Shown piece after piece: positions 20,341 through 30,165 of a DNA stretch of 64,000 nt. A program made the position numbers and the translations under genes. The notes under the pieces were generated by a model that was given only the letters and a program-made list of their open reading frames with translations, was not told the DNA's origin and did not search any database. Origin of the DNA: Mycobacterium kiyosense (GTDB taxonomy: Bacteria > Actinomycetota > Actinomycetes > Mycobacteriales > Mycobacteriaceae); assembly GCA_021654635.1 (NCBI GenBank), contig AP025179.1:1612001-1676000 (forward strand), given 5' to 3'. The stretch's first letter is position 1, and every line of letters begins with the position of its first letter.

Positions 20341-20366
20341 GTCGGCCCGGACGAGCAGAAAGTTCC
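20341..20366 (-). promoter_or_regulatory. ECF-type promoter GGAAC-N17-CGAC (candidate SigC promoter), PPE1 operon
   Basis: On the minus strand GGAAC (20366-20362), a 17-base spacer and CGAC (20344-20341), then TA. The -10 element ends 49 bases before the PPE1 ATG. It has the same nine fixed bases and spacing as the elements before the anti-sigma gene and ctpB. Confidence 0.65.
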
Positions 20367-20437
20367 CGGCTTGTCGGTCTCGCGGAGAGTTGCACGCATG
20401 TTCCGGACGGCCTCTCGGCGCTCTCTATAGTGCAGCC

Positions 20438-21248
20438 ATGCCAGTGATCGACGCCCGCCATCTGGCAGGCATCTCCGAGACCGCCTTGCTGACGCTGTAT
20501 CAGCGCGCGAGCGAGGCGGCCCGGCCCGACGGCATCATCGAGGACCCCCTTGGCCATCGCACTGCGCGACAGCCTCGACTACGACTACCAGAACTTCGGC
20601 AAGACCCATCAAGCAACGGCGTGGCGGTCGGTGATCTTCGACAACGCCGCTCGCGAGTATCTGCAGGCCTATCCCAAGGCCCACGTCGTCGCGTTGGCCG
20701 AAGGGTTGCAGACCAGCTTCTGGCGTCTGGACAACGGCGAGTTGTCTTGGTTGTCAGTCGATCTGGAGCCGATCGTGCGGCTTCGCCAGCAGTTGCTGCC
20801 CAGTTGCGAACGGCTGCATCATTGCGCGCAGTCCGCGCTGGACTACACCTGGATGGACCGGGTCGAGCGCACCGGCGGTGTGCTGATCACCGTCGAGGGC
20901 CTGCTGCAATACCTGCAGCGGGACACCGCTTTCGACCTGATCGCGGCCTGCGCCAAGCGGTTTCCCGGTGGCCGGCTGATCTTCGACAGCGTGCCCCGCT
21001 TGTTGAGCGCGTATTCGCGGCGATTCGGCGTCAAGCTCAGCGAGCACTACACGGCTCCGCCGATGCCGTTCTGGTTCACCGCGCGGCAATATGACGAGCT
21101 GCGGGCGCTTGCGGGTGTCCGGGCGGTGCGCGAGCTGCCGGTGCCGGCGGTGCGTGGCCGATTCCTGGCGCCGGCTACCGCGCTGCTTTACCGGCGGCCG
21201 CAATTCGAACGGTTCCGGGCCGCTCATACACTCGTCGAATTCGGCTGA
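20438..21248 (+). CDS. Class I SAM-dependent methyltransferase, leucine carboxyl methyltransferase-like, frame broken once
   Basis: About 269 residues. It looks like the PPM1/LCMT-type family that mycobacteria use for small-molecule methylation: EDPLAIALRDSLDYDYQNFGK, RSVIFDNAAREYL, VVALAEGLQTSFWRL (SAM loop), VDLEPIVRLRQQLLP and ITVEGLLQYL. ATG 20438 lies just after a TATAGT hexamer. The frame breaks at the CCCCC run 20541-20545, where four C restore the family motif. It is divergent from the PPE1 operon. The substrate is unknown. Confidence 0.75.
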
Positions 21249-21258
21249 GGGGTCCGCG

Positions 21259-22140
21259 GTGAAGGTGCGTTTCGGGGTGGGGCTGGGCGCGGACACCACG
21301 CCGGGGCGACTCGCCGACGTGGTCGACGCCCTGGAGTTCAGCGGTGTCGACTCGCTGTGGTTCTCCGAGCTGGTCTACTCACCGGCGGTCGATCCGATCG
21401 TCGGGATGGCCTACGCGCTGGCCCGCACCAGCCGGCTGAAGGTGGGCACCTCGGTGGCGGTGCTGCCGGGGCGGCATCCGGTGCTGGTCGCCAAGCAGTT
21501 GGCGTCGCTGGCGGCACTCGCCCCCAAACGCGTGTTGCCGGTGTTCGGTCTGCGCTCGGCGATTCCGGCGGAGCGGGAGGTGTTCGTCGTCCCCGACGGC
21601 CAGCGCGCGGCGGTGTTCGACGAGTCGCTGCGGGTGCTGCGCGCAGTGCTCGTCGAGGAATCAGCCAGCTACCACGGCAGGTTCTTCACGGTCAGCGCGG
21701 CCGCGGTCGCGCCCCGGCCGCAGCCCCCGCTGGACATCTGGGTGGGCGGTTCCTCGGCCGCGGCGTACCGCCGCATCGGCGCCCTGGCCGACGGCTGGCT
21801 GGGCAGTTTCCTGACGCCGGCCGAAGCGAGGCAGGGACGCGAAGCGATCCAGCGGGCCGCCGAGGACGCGGGACGGGAGATCGACCCGGACCACCTCGGC
21901 ATCTCACTGGCCGTCGCCGACGGCGAGTTGCCCACTGAACTGGCCGCGGCCGTTCGGGCGCGCCGCCCCGACGTCGACCCGGCCGAGCTGGTCGCCGCCG
22001 GCTGGGATCGGCTGCACCGGCAACTGGACGGCTACCTGGACGCCGGGCTGACCAAGTTCGTCATCAGGCCGGTCGGCCGGGCCCCGCTGGACGGCTTCAT
22101 CGACCGTTTCGTCGCCGAGTTGGTCGGCCGCCAGAACTGA
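21259..22140 (+). CDS. LLM-class F420-dependent oxidoreductase (luciferase-like)
   Basis: 293-residue TIM-barrel enzyme of the luciferase-like family: ALEFSGVDSLWFSEL, TSRLKVGTSVAVLPGRHPVLVAKQLASLAAL and PQPPLDIWVGGSS. Such proteins use F420 or FMN to reduce or oxidise diverse compounds. GTG at 21259 follows GAGGGG; the gene is 10 bp after the methyltransferase and probably co-transcribed. The substrate is unknown. Confidence 0.85.
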   Translation: MKVRFGVGLGADTTPGRLADVVDALEFSGVDSLWFSELVYSPAVDPIVGMAYALARTSRLKVGTSVAVLPGRHPVLVAKQLASLAALAPKRVLPVFGLRSAIPAEREVFVVPDGQRAAVFDESLRVLRAVLVEESASYHGRFFTVSAAAVAPRPQPPLDIWVGGSSAAAYRRIGALADGWLGSFLTPAEARQGREAIQRAAEDAGREIDPDHLGISLAVADGELPTELAAAVRARRPDVDPAELVAAGWDRLHRQLDGYLDAGLTKFVIRPVGRAPLDGFIDRFVAELVGRQN

Positions 22141-22257
22141 CCGTGGGTGGCACGCCAACGGCGTCGAACGATTCGGCCGGCCGGGCGGATCCGCCGTTGA
22201 TCGTGGTGCGTTTGCGGGTACAGCATCGGCAAGCGCCGGCCAGGATTGGAGTCAGTC

Positions 22258-24374
22258 ATGCAACGCCCCGACACCATGATCGAGATTCATCGTGAGCGCG
22301 TCCAGGATCAGACCGTCGAGATGTTCAGCGGCGACCGGTACACCGAGTCCGTCGACGGCACCGGCTACTCCGCCACCGCCACCCTGGACCTCACCTTGGA
22401 CCGGGTGTGGTTTCTGCTGGACGCGGGTCAGCGATTGTGGCAGGAGCAAACCGAGGGCGAAACCCGGGATCCACTAAGGCATTTCGCGATCGACCTGGCG
22501 ATCTTCGACTCGAAAATCGTGATCGACTCGGTGACCTGCATTCCGCTGGTGCAGCTGCCGCCGGCGACGATCACCGTCCCAGACGGTCCGCGGGCCGGGA
22601 AGGCACGCGAGATCCCGTACAACGAGATCCCGTTGTTCGGCCGGCTGACCATGCACGACCATGTCGAACCGCACGAGCTGGAGCCGGGTAAGCAGACGAT
22701 CGCGCTGAACTTCTCCGCGCAGGACGCGCCGGTGCTGGTGGCGCCCGCCCCGGCCGACCCGTACGCGCCACGGCTGTTCGGGCGCGACGTCGAGCGCCTG
22801 CCCGACGGCACCACCGCGTTCGGGGGTCAGGACCCGCGGATCTGCTGGGAACTCGACCACGCCCAGGCTTACTGGATCACCCACAGCATCGCCGGGGAGC
22901 TGCTGGTGAACCTGGAGAAGGTGCAGCATCCCACCATCTCCGACGACGAAGCCCGGGTCAGGGTGCTCGATTCGCTGGCCGCCCAGATCGCCGACGCGGT
23001 CCGCCCGAAGCTGGCCGAGATGGGCGAGGACGGCATCGTGGCGCTGTTGCCGACTCCGGTCGAGGTGGACCCCGACGCGCAGGACGACAGCACGTTCAAG
23101 GCCCTCGACGCCGTCGTGCAGCGGTTCGACGTCGGCGAGACCACCCACGAATCGTTGGTGGTCCAGTTGCAGACGTTGCGCTCCCTGCCGGCCGGCGAGG
23201 AGTTGCCGGCGTCGATTCTCGCCGAGAACCCCGATGAGAAGGCCGGGTTGGCGGTCACCGGCTGGAGCATCCTGCGGCAGGTGCGCGACAGCGTCCAGAA
23301 CAGTTTCGGCCTACAGGACAGCGACTTCGCCGCCGACGAACCGTGCCTGCTGGCGGGACCGAAGACCATCAGCGTCGGCGGTCAGGATCGCAGCCTGGAC
23401 GCCTTGAGCGCCGACATCGTGCCGCGCACTGCGGACGGCCGGTTGGTGATCAACGGCACGGTGAGCGCCGAAACCAATCTCTACGATTTCTCCGCCGCGT
23501 TCGAGGTCGTCTACGAGATGGGTCTGGACGACATCCCGCGCGACTGGAAGGAGGGCGAAAACCCGCCCGCCGATCCCGATTCCATCGAAAGCCTCGAGCA
23601 GGCGCTGGGCGCCGCCCGCGACAGGAAGCGTGCGGGCGAACTCGGTGACCAGGACTACGAGGCAGAAGTCAAGCGGGTCAACGAGCGGTTCCAGGCGCTA
23701 CCGCGGACGGTCGGGGTGCGACCGACGCAGCATCCCGCTGAGCCGAAGGTGAACTCGGACTTCAGCCTGACGGTGGCGGGCAAGGCCGCCGCGGCCGTCG
23801 GCGCCGCGGCCCTGGTGGGTCTGCTGGCGCTGCCGGTCACCTGGGCCGCCGGGGCCGCCGGGGTGGGGTGGCCGGCGCGGGCGGCCTGCTCGGCCTGGCG
23901 ATCGTGCAGTACCTCACCACCGTGCTGAGCATCGACTGGTTCGGCGCGGGAATCGGTTCCCGGCAGGTCAAGAAGTCGCTGGACGACCGTCCCGAGGGCA
24001 CCTCCCTGCCGCCGATCGGGATGCCGGTGGATGTGGATCTCAACCGTCAGCGGCTGGCCGTCTACTTCCGGCCGGTGCCCGCCAAGTTGTGGCTCGGCTG
24101 CGCAGTTCCCGCCGAGGGGCCCGACGCCGATCCCAACGACCTGAGCCTCGTCGGCGGCCGCTGGCCGTCAGATGGGTTGCCCTGGAAGCTTTCTCACGAC
24201 GACGCGATGTTGTACGTGGATTCTGGGGAGCTGCAGCTGCGCGTCGATCCCGACTGCGTTGACGGCGCGGAGTTCGACGTCCGGGTCGTCACCACCGCCG
24301 AGGGGCGCCGGCAACTGCGGGTGGACGGCCAGGCACCCGATTTGTTGCGCGGGCTTCCGCGTTGCCAGGACTGA
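22258..24374 (+). CDS. Large hypothetical membrane-associated protein, frame broken once
   Basis: About 705 residues when rejoined; I do not recognise the family. A long soluble N-terminal part (about 500 residues, acidic, with beta-type repeats such as ATLDLTLDRVWFLLDAGQRLW) is followed by one or two hydrophobic helices (AAAVGAAALVGLLALPVTWA and LLGLAIVQYLTTVLSI) and a soluble C-terminal domain. The frame breaks at about 23866-23869; one missing G would allow GVGVAGAGGLLGL. ATG 22258 is preferred over TTG 22246 because TTGGA sits at the right distance. It stands alone on the plus strand. Confidence 0.6.
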
Positions 24375-24460
24375 ACCGGGCCCGAACGGCCCACGCGAGT
24401 GTGAATCCCACCACGCCGCAACGTGTCGCGTCGTGGAATTCCCGCTCGGCAGGGCGAGTT

Positions 24461-25306
24461 TCAGAATTTCGCCACGGCGCCGGCGTCGACCGGCAGGGCC
24501 GCCCCGGTGATGTACTGCGCTTCGTCGGAGGCCAGGAAGAGCACGGCGTTGCTGACGGCGCGCGCCTCGATCAGTGGTGTGGGCAGCAGGTGGAACTGCC
24601 CGATGATCTCCGCGGCGTCGTGCACGGTCGGGTTGGGCAGATCGGGCCGTAGTGTGCGGCAGAACGGCTCGTTGTCCAGCATCGGTGTCAAGATGTTGCC
24701 CGGATGAATCGAGTTGACCCGGATCCATTGCGGCGCAAGCTCATTGGCAAGCGAATTCATCAGCCCTACCACCGCGTGTTTGGCCGCTGCGTAGTGGGCC
24801 ATGTAGCCGCCGCCGCGGATCCCCAGCATCGAGCTGACCAGGATGATCGATCCGCCGCCGTTGGTCATGTGCGGCAACGCCGCTGTCACGGTCTGCCACA
24901 CCCCGGTCAGGTTGATGTCCAGCATCGTCTGCCACGCGGACCGCTCGATCTGCGCCGCGGGGGCGGGCGAACCGCTGATCCCGGCGTTGGCGACCACGAT
25001 GTCGACCGGGCCCACGCCGGCCACGCCCTGTTCGAGTGCCGCGCGCAGGCTGTCCAGGTCTCGGACGTCGGCCTTGGCGGTGACGATGCGCCGGCCCGCC
25101 GTTTCCACGAACGCCGCGGTGTCGGCCAGGTCGGCGTCGGTTGCGCCCGGGTAGGTGACACCGTCGATGTCTTCGCAGACGTCGACGGCGATGATGTCGG
25201 CGCCCTCCTCGGCCAGCCGGATCGCGTGCTCGCGACCCATGCCGCGCGCCGCGCCGGTGATGAATGCGACCTTGCCGGCGACTCTGCCGACACCGTTGCC
25301 TGACAT
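24461..25306 (-). CDS. Mycofactocin-coupled SDR family oxidoreductase
   Basis: 281-residue SDR with TGAARGMG, NAGISG, Ser in LVSSMLG and YAAAKH. It has the extended insert after beta-2 (VDVCEDIDGVTYPGATDADLADTAAFVE) that marks the carveol-dehydrogenase-like SDRs which hold NAD tightly and pass electrons to mycofactocin. It would oxidise an alcohol, often terpene- or steroid-like. No mycofactocin biosynthesis genes are in the window. Confidence 0.82.
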   Translation of the reverse strand: MSGNGVGRVAGKVAFITGAARGMGREHAIRLAEEGADIIAVDVCEDIDGVTYPGATDADLADTAAFVETAGRRIVTAKADVRDLDSLRAALEQGVAGVGPVDIVVANAGISGSPAPAAQIERSAWQTMLDINLTGVWQTVTAALPHMTNGGGSIILVSSMLGIRGGGYMAHYAAAKHAVVGLMNSLANELAPQWIRVNSIHPGNILTPMLDNEPFCRTLRPDLPNPTVHDAAEIIGQFHLLPTPLIEARAVSNAVLFLASDEAQYITGAALPVDAGAVAKF

Positions 25307-25360
25307 TGGCGACCTTCCACTCGGAAGGACTCATCGTGCCACGCGGGCTACAACGTGCCC

Positions 25361-26181
25361 TCAGTTGCCCGCCTCGATGGCCCGCACCCGGGCGACCGCC
25401 TCGGGCCCGCAGAACGGCTGCAGGTCCACCCCACCGGCGGCCAGCAGCGAGTCGATTTGCGCGCGGAGTTCACCCGAGGACAGCTGGGCGTAGAGATTGG
25501 TTCCCGGACAGGAGGTTTCGGCGAAATCGCGGTGGCCCTTCAAGGTGCCGGTCGCAATGCGGTAGGTCTGGGCGGCCCAGGCGAAGGCGATCGCGATGCC
25601 ACGCACCTGGGCCGGCGATACCGACTCCTGGTTGAAATCGCCTTCGCAGATCACCAGGAAGTGACCCGTGGTGTCGTAGTCGGTCGCGGTGTCGCCGGCG
25701 ATGCCGGGGTCGCGCAGTTGGTAGATGTTGCCGTTACGGTCGATGCCCAGGTGGTAGGCGATGTCGATCCAGCCGAGCTGGTCCTGGTGATAGCGCTGGT
25801 CCTGGCGCAACCGGCCGGGTGCGTTGCTGTTGGCGCCCAGCACCACGCCCGCATGGTGCAAGGTCAGCCGGTTGGGGGTGTGCGGTTTGCCGCCGGGCCG
25901 GGCGGCCCGGGCGCCCCAGGCGTCTCGGCAGAGCAACTGTGCCGCGGTCGCACGCGGGGCGGGCGGGCTGGGCTGGGGTTGACGGTGGGTGGCGTGGGAG
26001 TCGCGGCGGTCGGTGTGTCAGCCGAACTCGGAGAGGATTGTCCGGGCAGCGGGCTGGCGGTGGTCTTGGTCGAACATCCGGCCAATGCGCCCGTGAGCCC
26101 GACGCCGCCCACGAATCCGAACAGCTGCCGCCGGCTCACCGGTAACGCGTGCTCTGCGGATCGCTCGGGCGGCGCGTTCAC
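25361..26181 (-). CDS. Tat-exported lipoprotein N-acetylmuramoyl-L-alanine amidase (Amidase_2/PGRP fold), frame broken once
   Basis: Peptidoglycan amidase cutting the bond between muramic acid and the stem peptide. The N-terminus has a twin-arginine motif (SRRQLFGF) and lipobox LAGC, then a Ser/Thr/Pro linker and the catalytic domain with LTLHHAG, an IAYHLGIDRNGNIYQ core and GHRDFAETSCPG (zinc ligands His/His/Cys). The frame breaks inside the Pro-rich linker in a C-run near 25955-25975, apparently one missing base. The start is uncertain: GTG 26181 gives a normal Tat signal, GTG 26244 is a longer alternative. Confidence 0.78.
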
Positions 26182-26317
26182 AGCCTCACCATAGTGGCCG
26201 GCCAGTGGATACGACACGAACAAGACAGGCCAACTCGTAGACACGCGTGTCGCGGTCGAGTCAAATAGGGACTGGATCGGCGACGCCCAGCTGCCGGTTC
26301 AGGAGAGGAGTCAGATC

Positions 26318-26938
26318 ATGTCAGCGTTGTCGTACGCGGGGACTGCGAGTTCGGGATCGCCGACTCTGTTGCCGTCGCGGCTCGAGGTCGGGACCCGGAC
26401 GCGGGTGCTGGCCGTGGTGGCCGCCTTGACAGCGGCGATCGCGCTGGCCGGTGCCCTCTGCCGGCCGCCGACGGCGTCCGCGGCCGGCGGGATCAACCTC
26501 GCGCCCGGCATCTCGGTCACGCCGGCGCCGGGTTGGACGGTCGGCGACCGGGGTCGCGGCTGGGTTTCACTGCACAACGCATTCTCCAGCGCTGAGCTGG
26601 AAATCCGGGTCAAGCCGGCCGCCGGGTCCGATCCGGTCGCCGCACTGCAATCGGACATCGACCAATTGAGCAGCGTGTCGACGACGGGTCTGACCAATGT
26701 CAGGGACCTCAGCGTGCCCAGCCCCAAGCCGGCGCACGGCAACTTCAACGAGGGCGCCTCCATCGACTACACCGCCGACGGGACCTCGCGGATGGGTGCG
26801 ATTCCCGTCACCGGCTCCTTCGTCGAGTTGCTGAACACCTCGACCCGCCAATCGGCGTTCGTCGTGTACGCCGAGAACGGCGACGCACCCCCCGGCGCGG
26901 ATGGCGAGGCGCAGCTGATGCTTGACTCGTTGCTGTGA
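26318..26938 (+). CDS. Conserved membrane-anchored or secreted protein
   Basis: 206 residues. One N-terminal hydrophobic segment (RVLAVVAALTAAIALAGAL, about 29-47) is followed by an extracellular beta-rich domain (ISVTPAPGWTVGDRGRGWVSLHNA..AELEIRV). This looks like the common mycobacterial secreted proteins of unknown function. AGGAGAGG precedes ATG 26318. The stop overlaps the next gene start (GTGA), so it is coupled to the following dehydrogenase. Confidence 0.7.
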   Translation: MSALSYAGTASSGSPTLLPSRLEVGTRTRVLAVVAALTAAIALAGALCRPPTASAAGGINLAPGISVTPAPGWTVGDRGRGWVSLHNAFSSAELEIRVKPAAGSDPVAALQSDIDQLSSVSTTGLTNVRDLSVPSPKPAHGNFNEGASIDYTADGTSRMGAIPVTGSFVELLNTSTRQSAFVVYAENGDAPPGADGEAQLMLDSLL

Positions 26939-27786
26939 CTTCGCCCGTGAGGACGCCCGTACGTGCCGGCGTGATCGGTCTGGGCGAGATCGGCGGCGGG
27001 GTCGCGGTCAGCATGGCCCGGCGCGGACGGGTGCCGAGCGTCTACGATGTGCGTCCGGATGCCGCCGCGGATCTGGAAGGCGTTCTGACGCAATTGGATT
27101 CGGTCGCCGACGTGACACGCAATTCCGATGTGGTGCTGATCGCGGTGGTCACCGCGGATCAGGCCCGTGATGTGCTGGTGGGCTCCGGGGGACTGCTGGC
27201 CGCCGCCGAGCCGGGATTGATCGTGGTGCTGTTGTCGACCGTGTCGATCGCCGAGCTGCACGAACTTGTCGAGCTGTGTCGCGACGCGGGCGTCACGCTG
27301 CTCGACTGCGGAGTCACCAACGGCGACAAGGCCGCCCACAACGGCATCGTCGCAATGATCGGCGGTCCCGACGACCAGGTGGCCAGGGCCCGTCCGGTGC
27401 TCGACGACTTCGCCAAGGCGGTCGTGCACTGTGGCCCGGTGGGGGCGGGAATGGCGACGAAGATCGCTCGCAACCTGATCCAGTACGGCTGTTGGGCGGT
27501 GGTGGACGAAGCGGCGAACCTGGTTGCAGCGCAAGGTGTTTCATTGAGCACTCTGCTGTCGGTCATGCGGGAGGCGGATGCGGACGGCAAGCAGGCCTTG
27601 CGGCTGCTCGACGTGCGTGCGGCCGGTATCGCGGTTCCGCCCGACTACGCCGACCGCGTGGCGGCACTGGCCGACAAGGACCTCGATGCCGCGGCCGACC
27701 TCGGCGTTGCCTGCGGCGTGCCGACTCCGCTGGCCCGCGCCATCAAGCCGACGATGCGCGACGTCTACTCCGGGCACCGCGCCTGA
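26935..27786 (+). CDS. NAD(P)-dependent beta-hydroxyacid dehydrogenase (HIBADH family)
   Basis: 283 residues. Rossmann motif VIGLGEIGGGVAVSMARRG, DCGVTNG in place of the more usual DAPVSGG, and the catalytic Lys in GAGMATKIARNLIQY. It is an oxidoreductase of the 6-phosphogluconate/3-hydroxyisobutyrate type, with the substrate unknown. GTG at 26935 overlaps the stop of the upstream gene. Confidence 0.83.
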   Translation: MTSPVRTPVRAGVIGLGEIGGGVAVSMARRGRVPSVYDVRPDAAADLEGVLTQLDSVADVTRNSDVVLIAVVTADQARDVLVGSGGLLAAAEPGLIVVLLSTVSIAELHELVELCRDAGVTLLDCGVTNGDKAAHNGIVAMIGGPDDQVARARPVLDDFAKAVVHCGPVGAGMATKIARNLIQYGCWAVVDEAANLVAAQGVSLSTLLSVMREADADGKQALRLLDVRAAGIAVPPDYADRVAALADKDLDAAADLGVACGVPTPLARAIKPTMRDVYSGHRA

Positions 27787-27881
27787 CCATTGCGGCGTTC
27801 GTCACGCCACGACATAACCACGGCGCCTAACGGGTAATAAGTCGACATGTCCGCTACCAGCCTGCAGCCGGAAGGGTCCGC

Positions 27882-29339
27882 GTGGGCGACGAGCGACTGC
27901 TGAGGGCTGGGCAGACGTGCTGGCAGGTCGCTCCAGCCGACCGGTTCGCCTGCATCATCGACGCGGCCGACTATTTCCGGCACGTCAAGGCGGCGATGTT
28001 GGGCGCCCAGCACCGGATCGTGCTGATCGCTTGGGATCTGGACGCCAGGATGACGTTCGAGCGCGGCGCCAAGACGCTGGCCGGCCCCAACCAGCTCGGG
28101 GTTTTCCTGCTCTGGTTGCTGCGCGAGCGACCGGGGTTGGAGATCTACCTGCTGAAGTCCAACCTGCGGCTGCTGCCGGCTTTCGGCGGCATTTGGAATG
28201 GGCTGACCCCGGTGTCTCTGCTCAATCAGATCAGCAGTAAGCGAGTCCATTTCGCCGTCGACGGTGCCCACCCGGTCGGCTCGGTGCACCATCAGAAGAT
28301 CGTGGTGGTCGACGACGCGGTGGCGTTCTGCGGCGGTATCGATCTGACCGTCAACCGGTGGGACACCCGCGCGCACCTGCACGACAGTCGCGGACGACGG
28401 ACGCTGGGGCGAAGTTACGGACCGCGACACGACGTCGGCGCTGCGGTCGACGGTGCGGCCGCGCGCGGTCTCGCCGAACAGGCCCGGCTGCGCTGGCAGA
28501 CCGCCACGGGTCGAACTCTGGAACCCGTCACCGATGTGCGCCCGGCCTGGCCCGCTGACTTGGCGCCGACACTGCGCGACGTCGAGATCGGAATCGCCCG
28601 TACCCTACCGGAATTGGACGGTCGCGAGGAAGTCCGTGAGGTCGAGGCGCTGAACCTGGCCGCGATCGCCGCGGCACGCCACAGCATCTACCTGGAAAAT
28701 CAGTACCTGGCGTCGCGGCGCATCGTCGATGCGCTGGCCGCTCGGCTCAGGGAACCCGACGGGCCGGAGATCGTGGTCGTGCTGGCCCGCCGGGGCAACA
28801 ACCCGATCGAGCGCGGAACGATGGACAGCGCTCGCCACAAGGTCATTCAATTGCTCTGGGCCGCTGACGAACACAGTCGGCTGGGAGTCTATTGGCCGGC
28901 CACCGACGGCGGCGCTCCGATCTACGTCCACTCCAAGATCCTGGTGGTCGACGATCGGTTGCTGCGCATCGGGTCGTCGAACCTCAACAACCGATCGCTG
29001 GGTTTCGACAGCGAGTGTGACATTGCCGTCGAAGCGGACCCCGGCGACTCCGATCGGGATGCGGTAAGTCAGCAGATCCGTTGTGTGCGTGACGAATTGG
29101 TTTCCGAACACCTGGGTGTGTCGACGGCCGAGCTGGACACGGCGATGCGGCGGTACGGGTCGCTGCGCACGGCGATCGAGCAACTTCGCGGACACGGCCG
29201 GACGTTGCGCCCGATCACCGGCCGGACCGTCACGAACGAAGCCGGTCCGCTCGCCGAGAACGACCTCGTCGATCCCGACCATGTGCCGAGGTCGCTGACC
29301 CGGGGCCTGCAACGGTTGATCGCCGAACTCAGAGCCTAG
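27882..29339 (+). CDS. Phospholipase D-like protein with two HKD motifs
   Basis: 485 residues. Two catalytic HKD boxes are intact: VHHQKIVVVDD in the first half and VHSKILVVDDRLLRIGSSNLNNRS in the second, so a phosphatidyltransferase or phospholipase D active site can form. There is no obvious signal peptide. GTG 27882 has GGAAGGG upstream. It ends tail-to-tail with a TetR gene, sharing the bases CTAG. Confidence 0.88.
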   Translation: MGDERLLRAGQTCWQVAPADRFACIIDAADYFRHVKAAMLGAQHRIVLIAWDLDARMTFERGAKTLAGPNQLGVFLLWLLRERPGLEIYLLKSNLRLLPAFGGIWNGLTPVSLLNQISSKRVHFAVDGAHPVGSVHHQKIVVVDDAVAFCGGIDLTVNRWDTRAHLHDSRGRRTLGRSYGPRHDVGAAVDGAAARGLAEQARLRWQTATGRTLEPVTDVRPAWPADLAPTLRDVEIGIARTLPELDGREEVREVEALNLAAIAAARHSIYLENQYLASRRIVDALAARLREPDGPEIVVVLARRGNNPIERGTMDSARHKVIQLLWAADEHSRLGVYWPATDGGAPIYVHSKILVVDDRLLRIGSSNLNNRSLGFDSECDIAVEADPGDSDRDAVSQQIRCVRDELVSEHLGVSTAELDTAMRRYGSLRTAIEQLRGHGRTLRPITGRTVTNEAGPLAENDLVDPDHVPRSLTRGLQRLIAELRA

Positions 29340-29989
29340 CCCGGCCGGTGCAGGAACCCGTGCAGGCTCGCCTGGACGAGTTCGTCGACGATCGCATCGC
29401 GGCTGGGTTTCTGCTCGGCGAAGAAGGCCGACCGTAGGGCGACCATGCCGACGATCATCGCCACCGTCGAATGTGCGGGCAGCTCCGGACGATTCGAGCG
29501 GAGCCCACGCAACTGCATACCCTCCGTGCTGATCCGGCCGAGCAAGGCGATGGCGCGGCGGATGTCGGCGATGCCGGAGTCGGTGATCTCGTCGTCGCTC
29601 AACGACTCCGCGGCGGCCAGCGTCAACAGCAAGCCGCGATGTTCGGTGAGCACGTCGTAGAGCTGCCCGACGAACCGGCGGGCGAATTCGTTCTCGTCGG
29701 TCTGCTCGGGCACGATGGCCTGCCACGTCCGCCCGAACTCGTCGACGAAGTCCGTAAACGGAACCACGAGGGCCTCGCGGAACAGGCCGGCCTTGGAACC
29801 GAAGTTGCGAAACAGCAGGTATTCACTGACGCCGGCCGCCTCGGCGATCTCCCGCGTGGTGGTGGCGCGGTAGTCCTGACGGGCGAACAGCTCGCGGGCG
29901 GCCTCGAGCAACAGCCGGCGCGGCTCGCCGCGGGGCCGGCGTGCCGGCTGGGCGGGCGCCTTCGCGGAAGTTCGGTGGGGCAAGCGCAT
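29336..29989 (-). CDS. TetR family transcriptional regulator
   Basis: 217 residues with a basic N-terminal arm and a typical HTH (TTTREIAEAAGVSEYLLFRNFGSKAGLF). It is divergent from the small membrane gene and AveC-type gene at 30067-30947, with an AATAGT-ATCC-ACTATT dyad between them that is its likely operator. Confidence 0.85.
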   Translation of the reverse strand: MRLPHRTSAKAPAQPARRPRGEPRRLLLEAARELFARQDYRATTTREIAEAAGVSEYLLFRNFGSKAGLFREALVVPFTDFVDEFGRTWQAIVPEQTDENEFARRFVGQLYDVLTEHRGLLLTLAAAESLSDDEITDSGIADIRRAIALLGRISTEGMQLRGLRSNRPELPAHSTVAMIVGMVALRSAFFAEQKPSRDAIVDELVQASLHGFLHRPG

Positions 29990-30021
29990 TCACTCCTGGT
30001 CGGCCTTGACCTCGCTCTTAG

Positions 30022-30037
30022 AATAGTATCCACTATT
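30022..30037. promoter_or_regulatory. Inverted repeat AATAGT-N4-ACTATT (candidate TetR operator)
   Basis: Six-base arms around ATCC, 32 bp upstream of the TetR start and 29 bp upstream of the divergent 30067 gene. AT-rich against a GC-rich background, which is typical of operators here. Confidence 0.5.
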
Positions 30038-30066
30038 AACCGGGCTTTCGAGGAAGGGCGTGCAGG

Positions 30067-30165
30067 GTGGGCGCGGTCATCATGCTCGGCACACTGTTCG
30101 GTCTGATCGCGCTGATCTATGGCGTGGTCATCTACTTCGACCCCGAGGCGCGGGAAAAGCGGTGA
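30067..30165 (+). CDS. Tiny single-span membrane protein (32 residues)
   Basis: GTG 30067 to TGA 30165 encodes VGAVIMLGTLFGLIALIYGV followed by VIYFDPEAREKR: one membrane helix with a short charged tail. It is coupled to the AveC-family gene by a GTGA overlap and sits just after the TetR operator. It is likely the first cistron of that operon. The function is unknown. Confidence 0.55.
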   Translation: MGAVIMLGTLFGLIALIYGVVIYFDPEAREKR

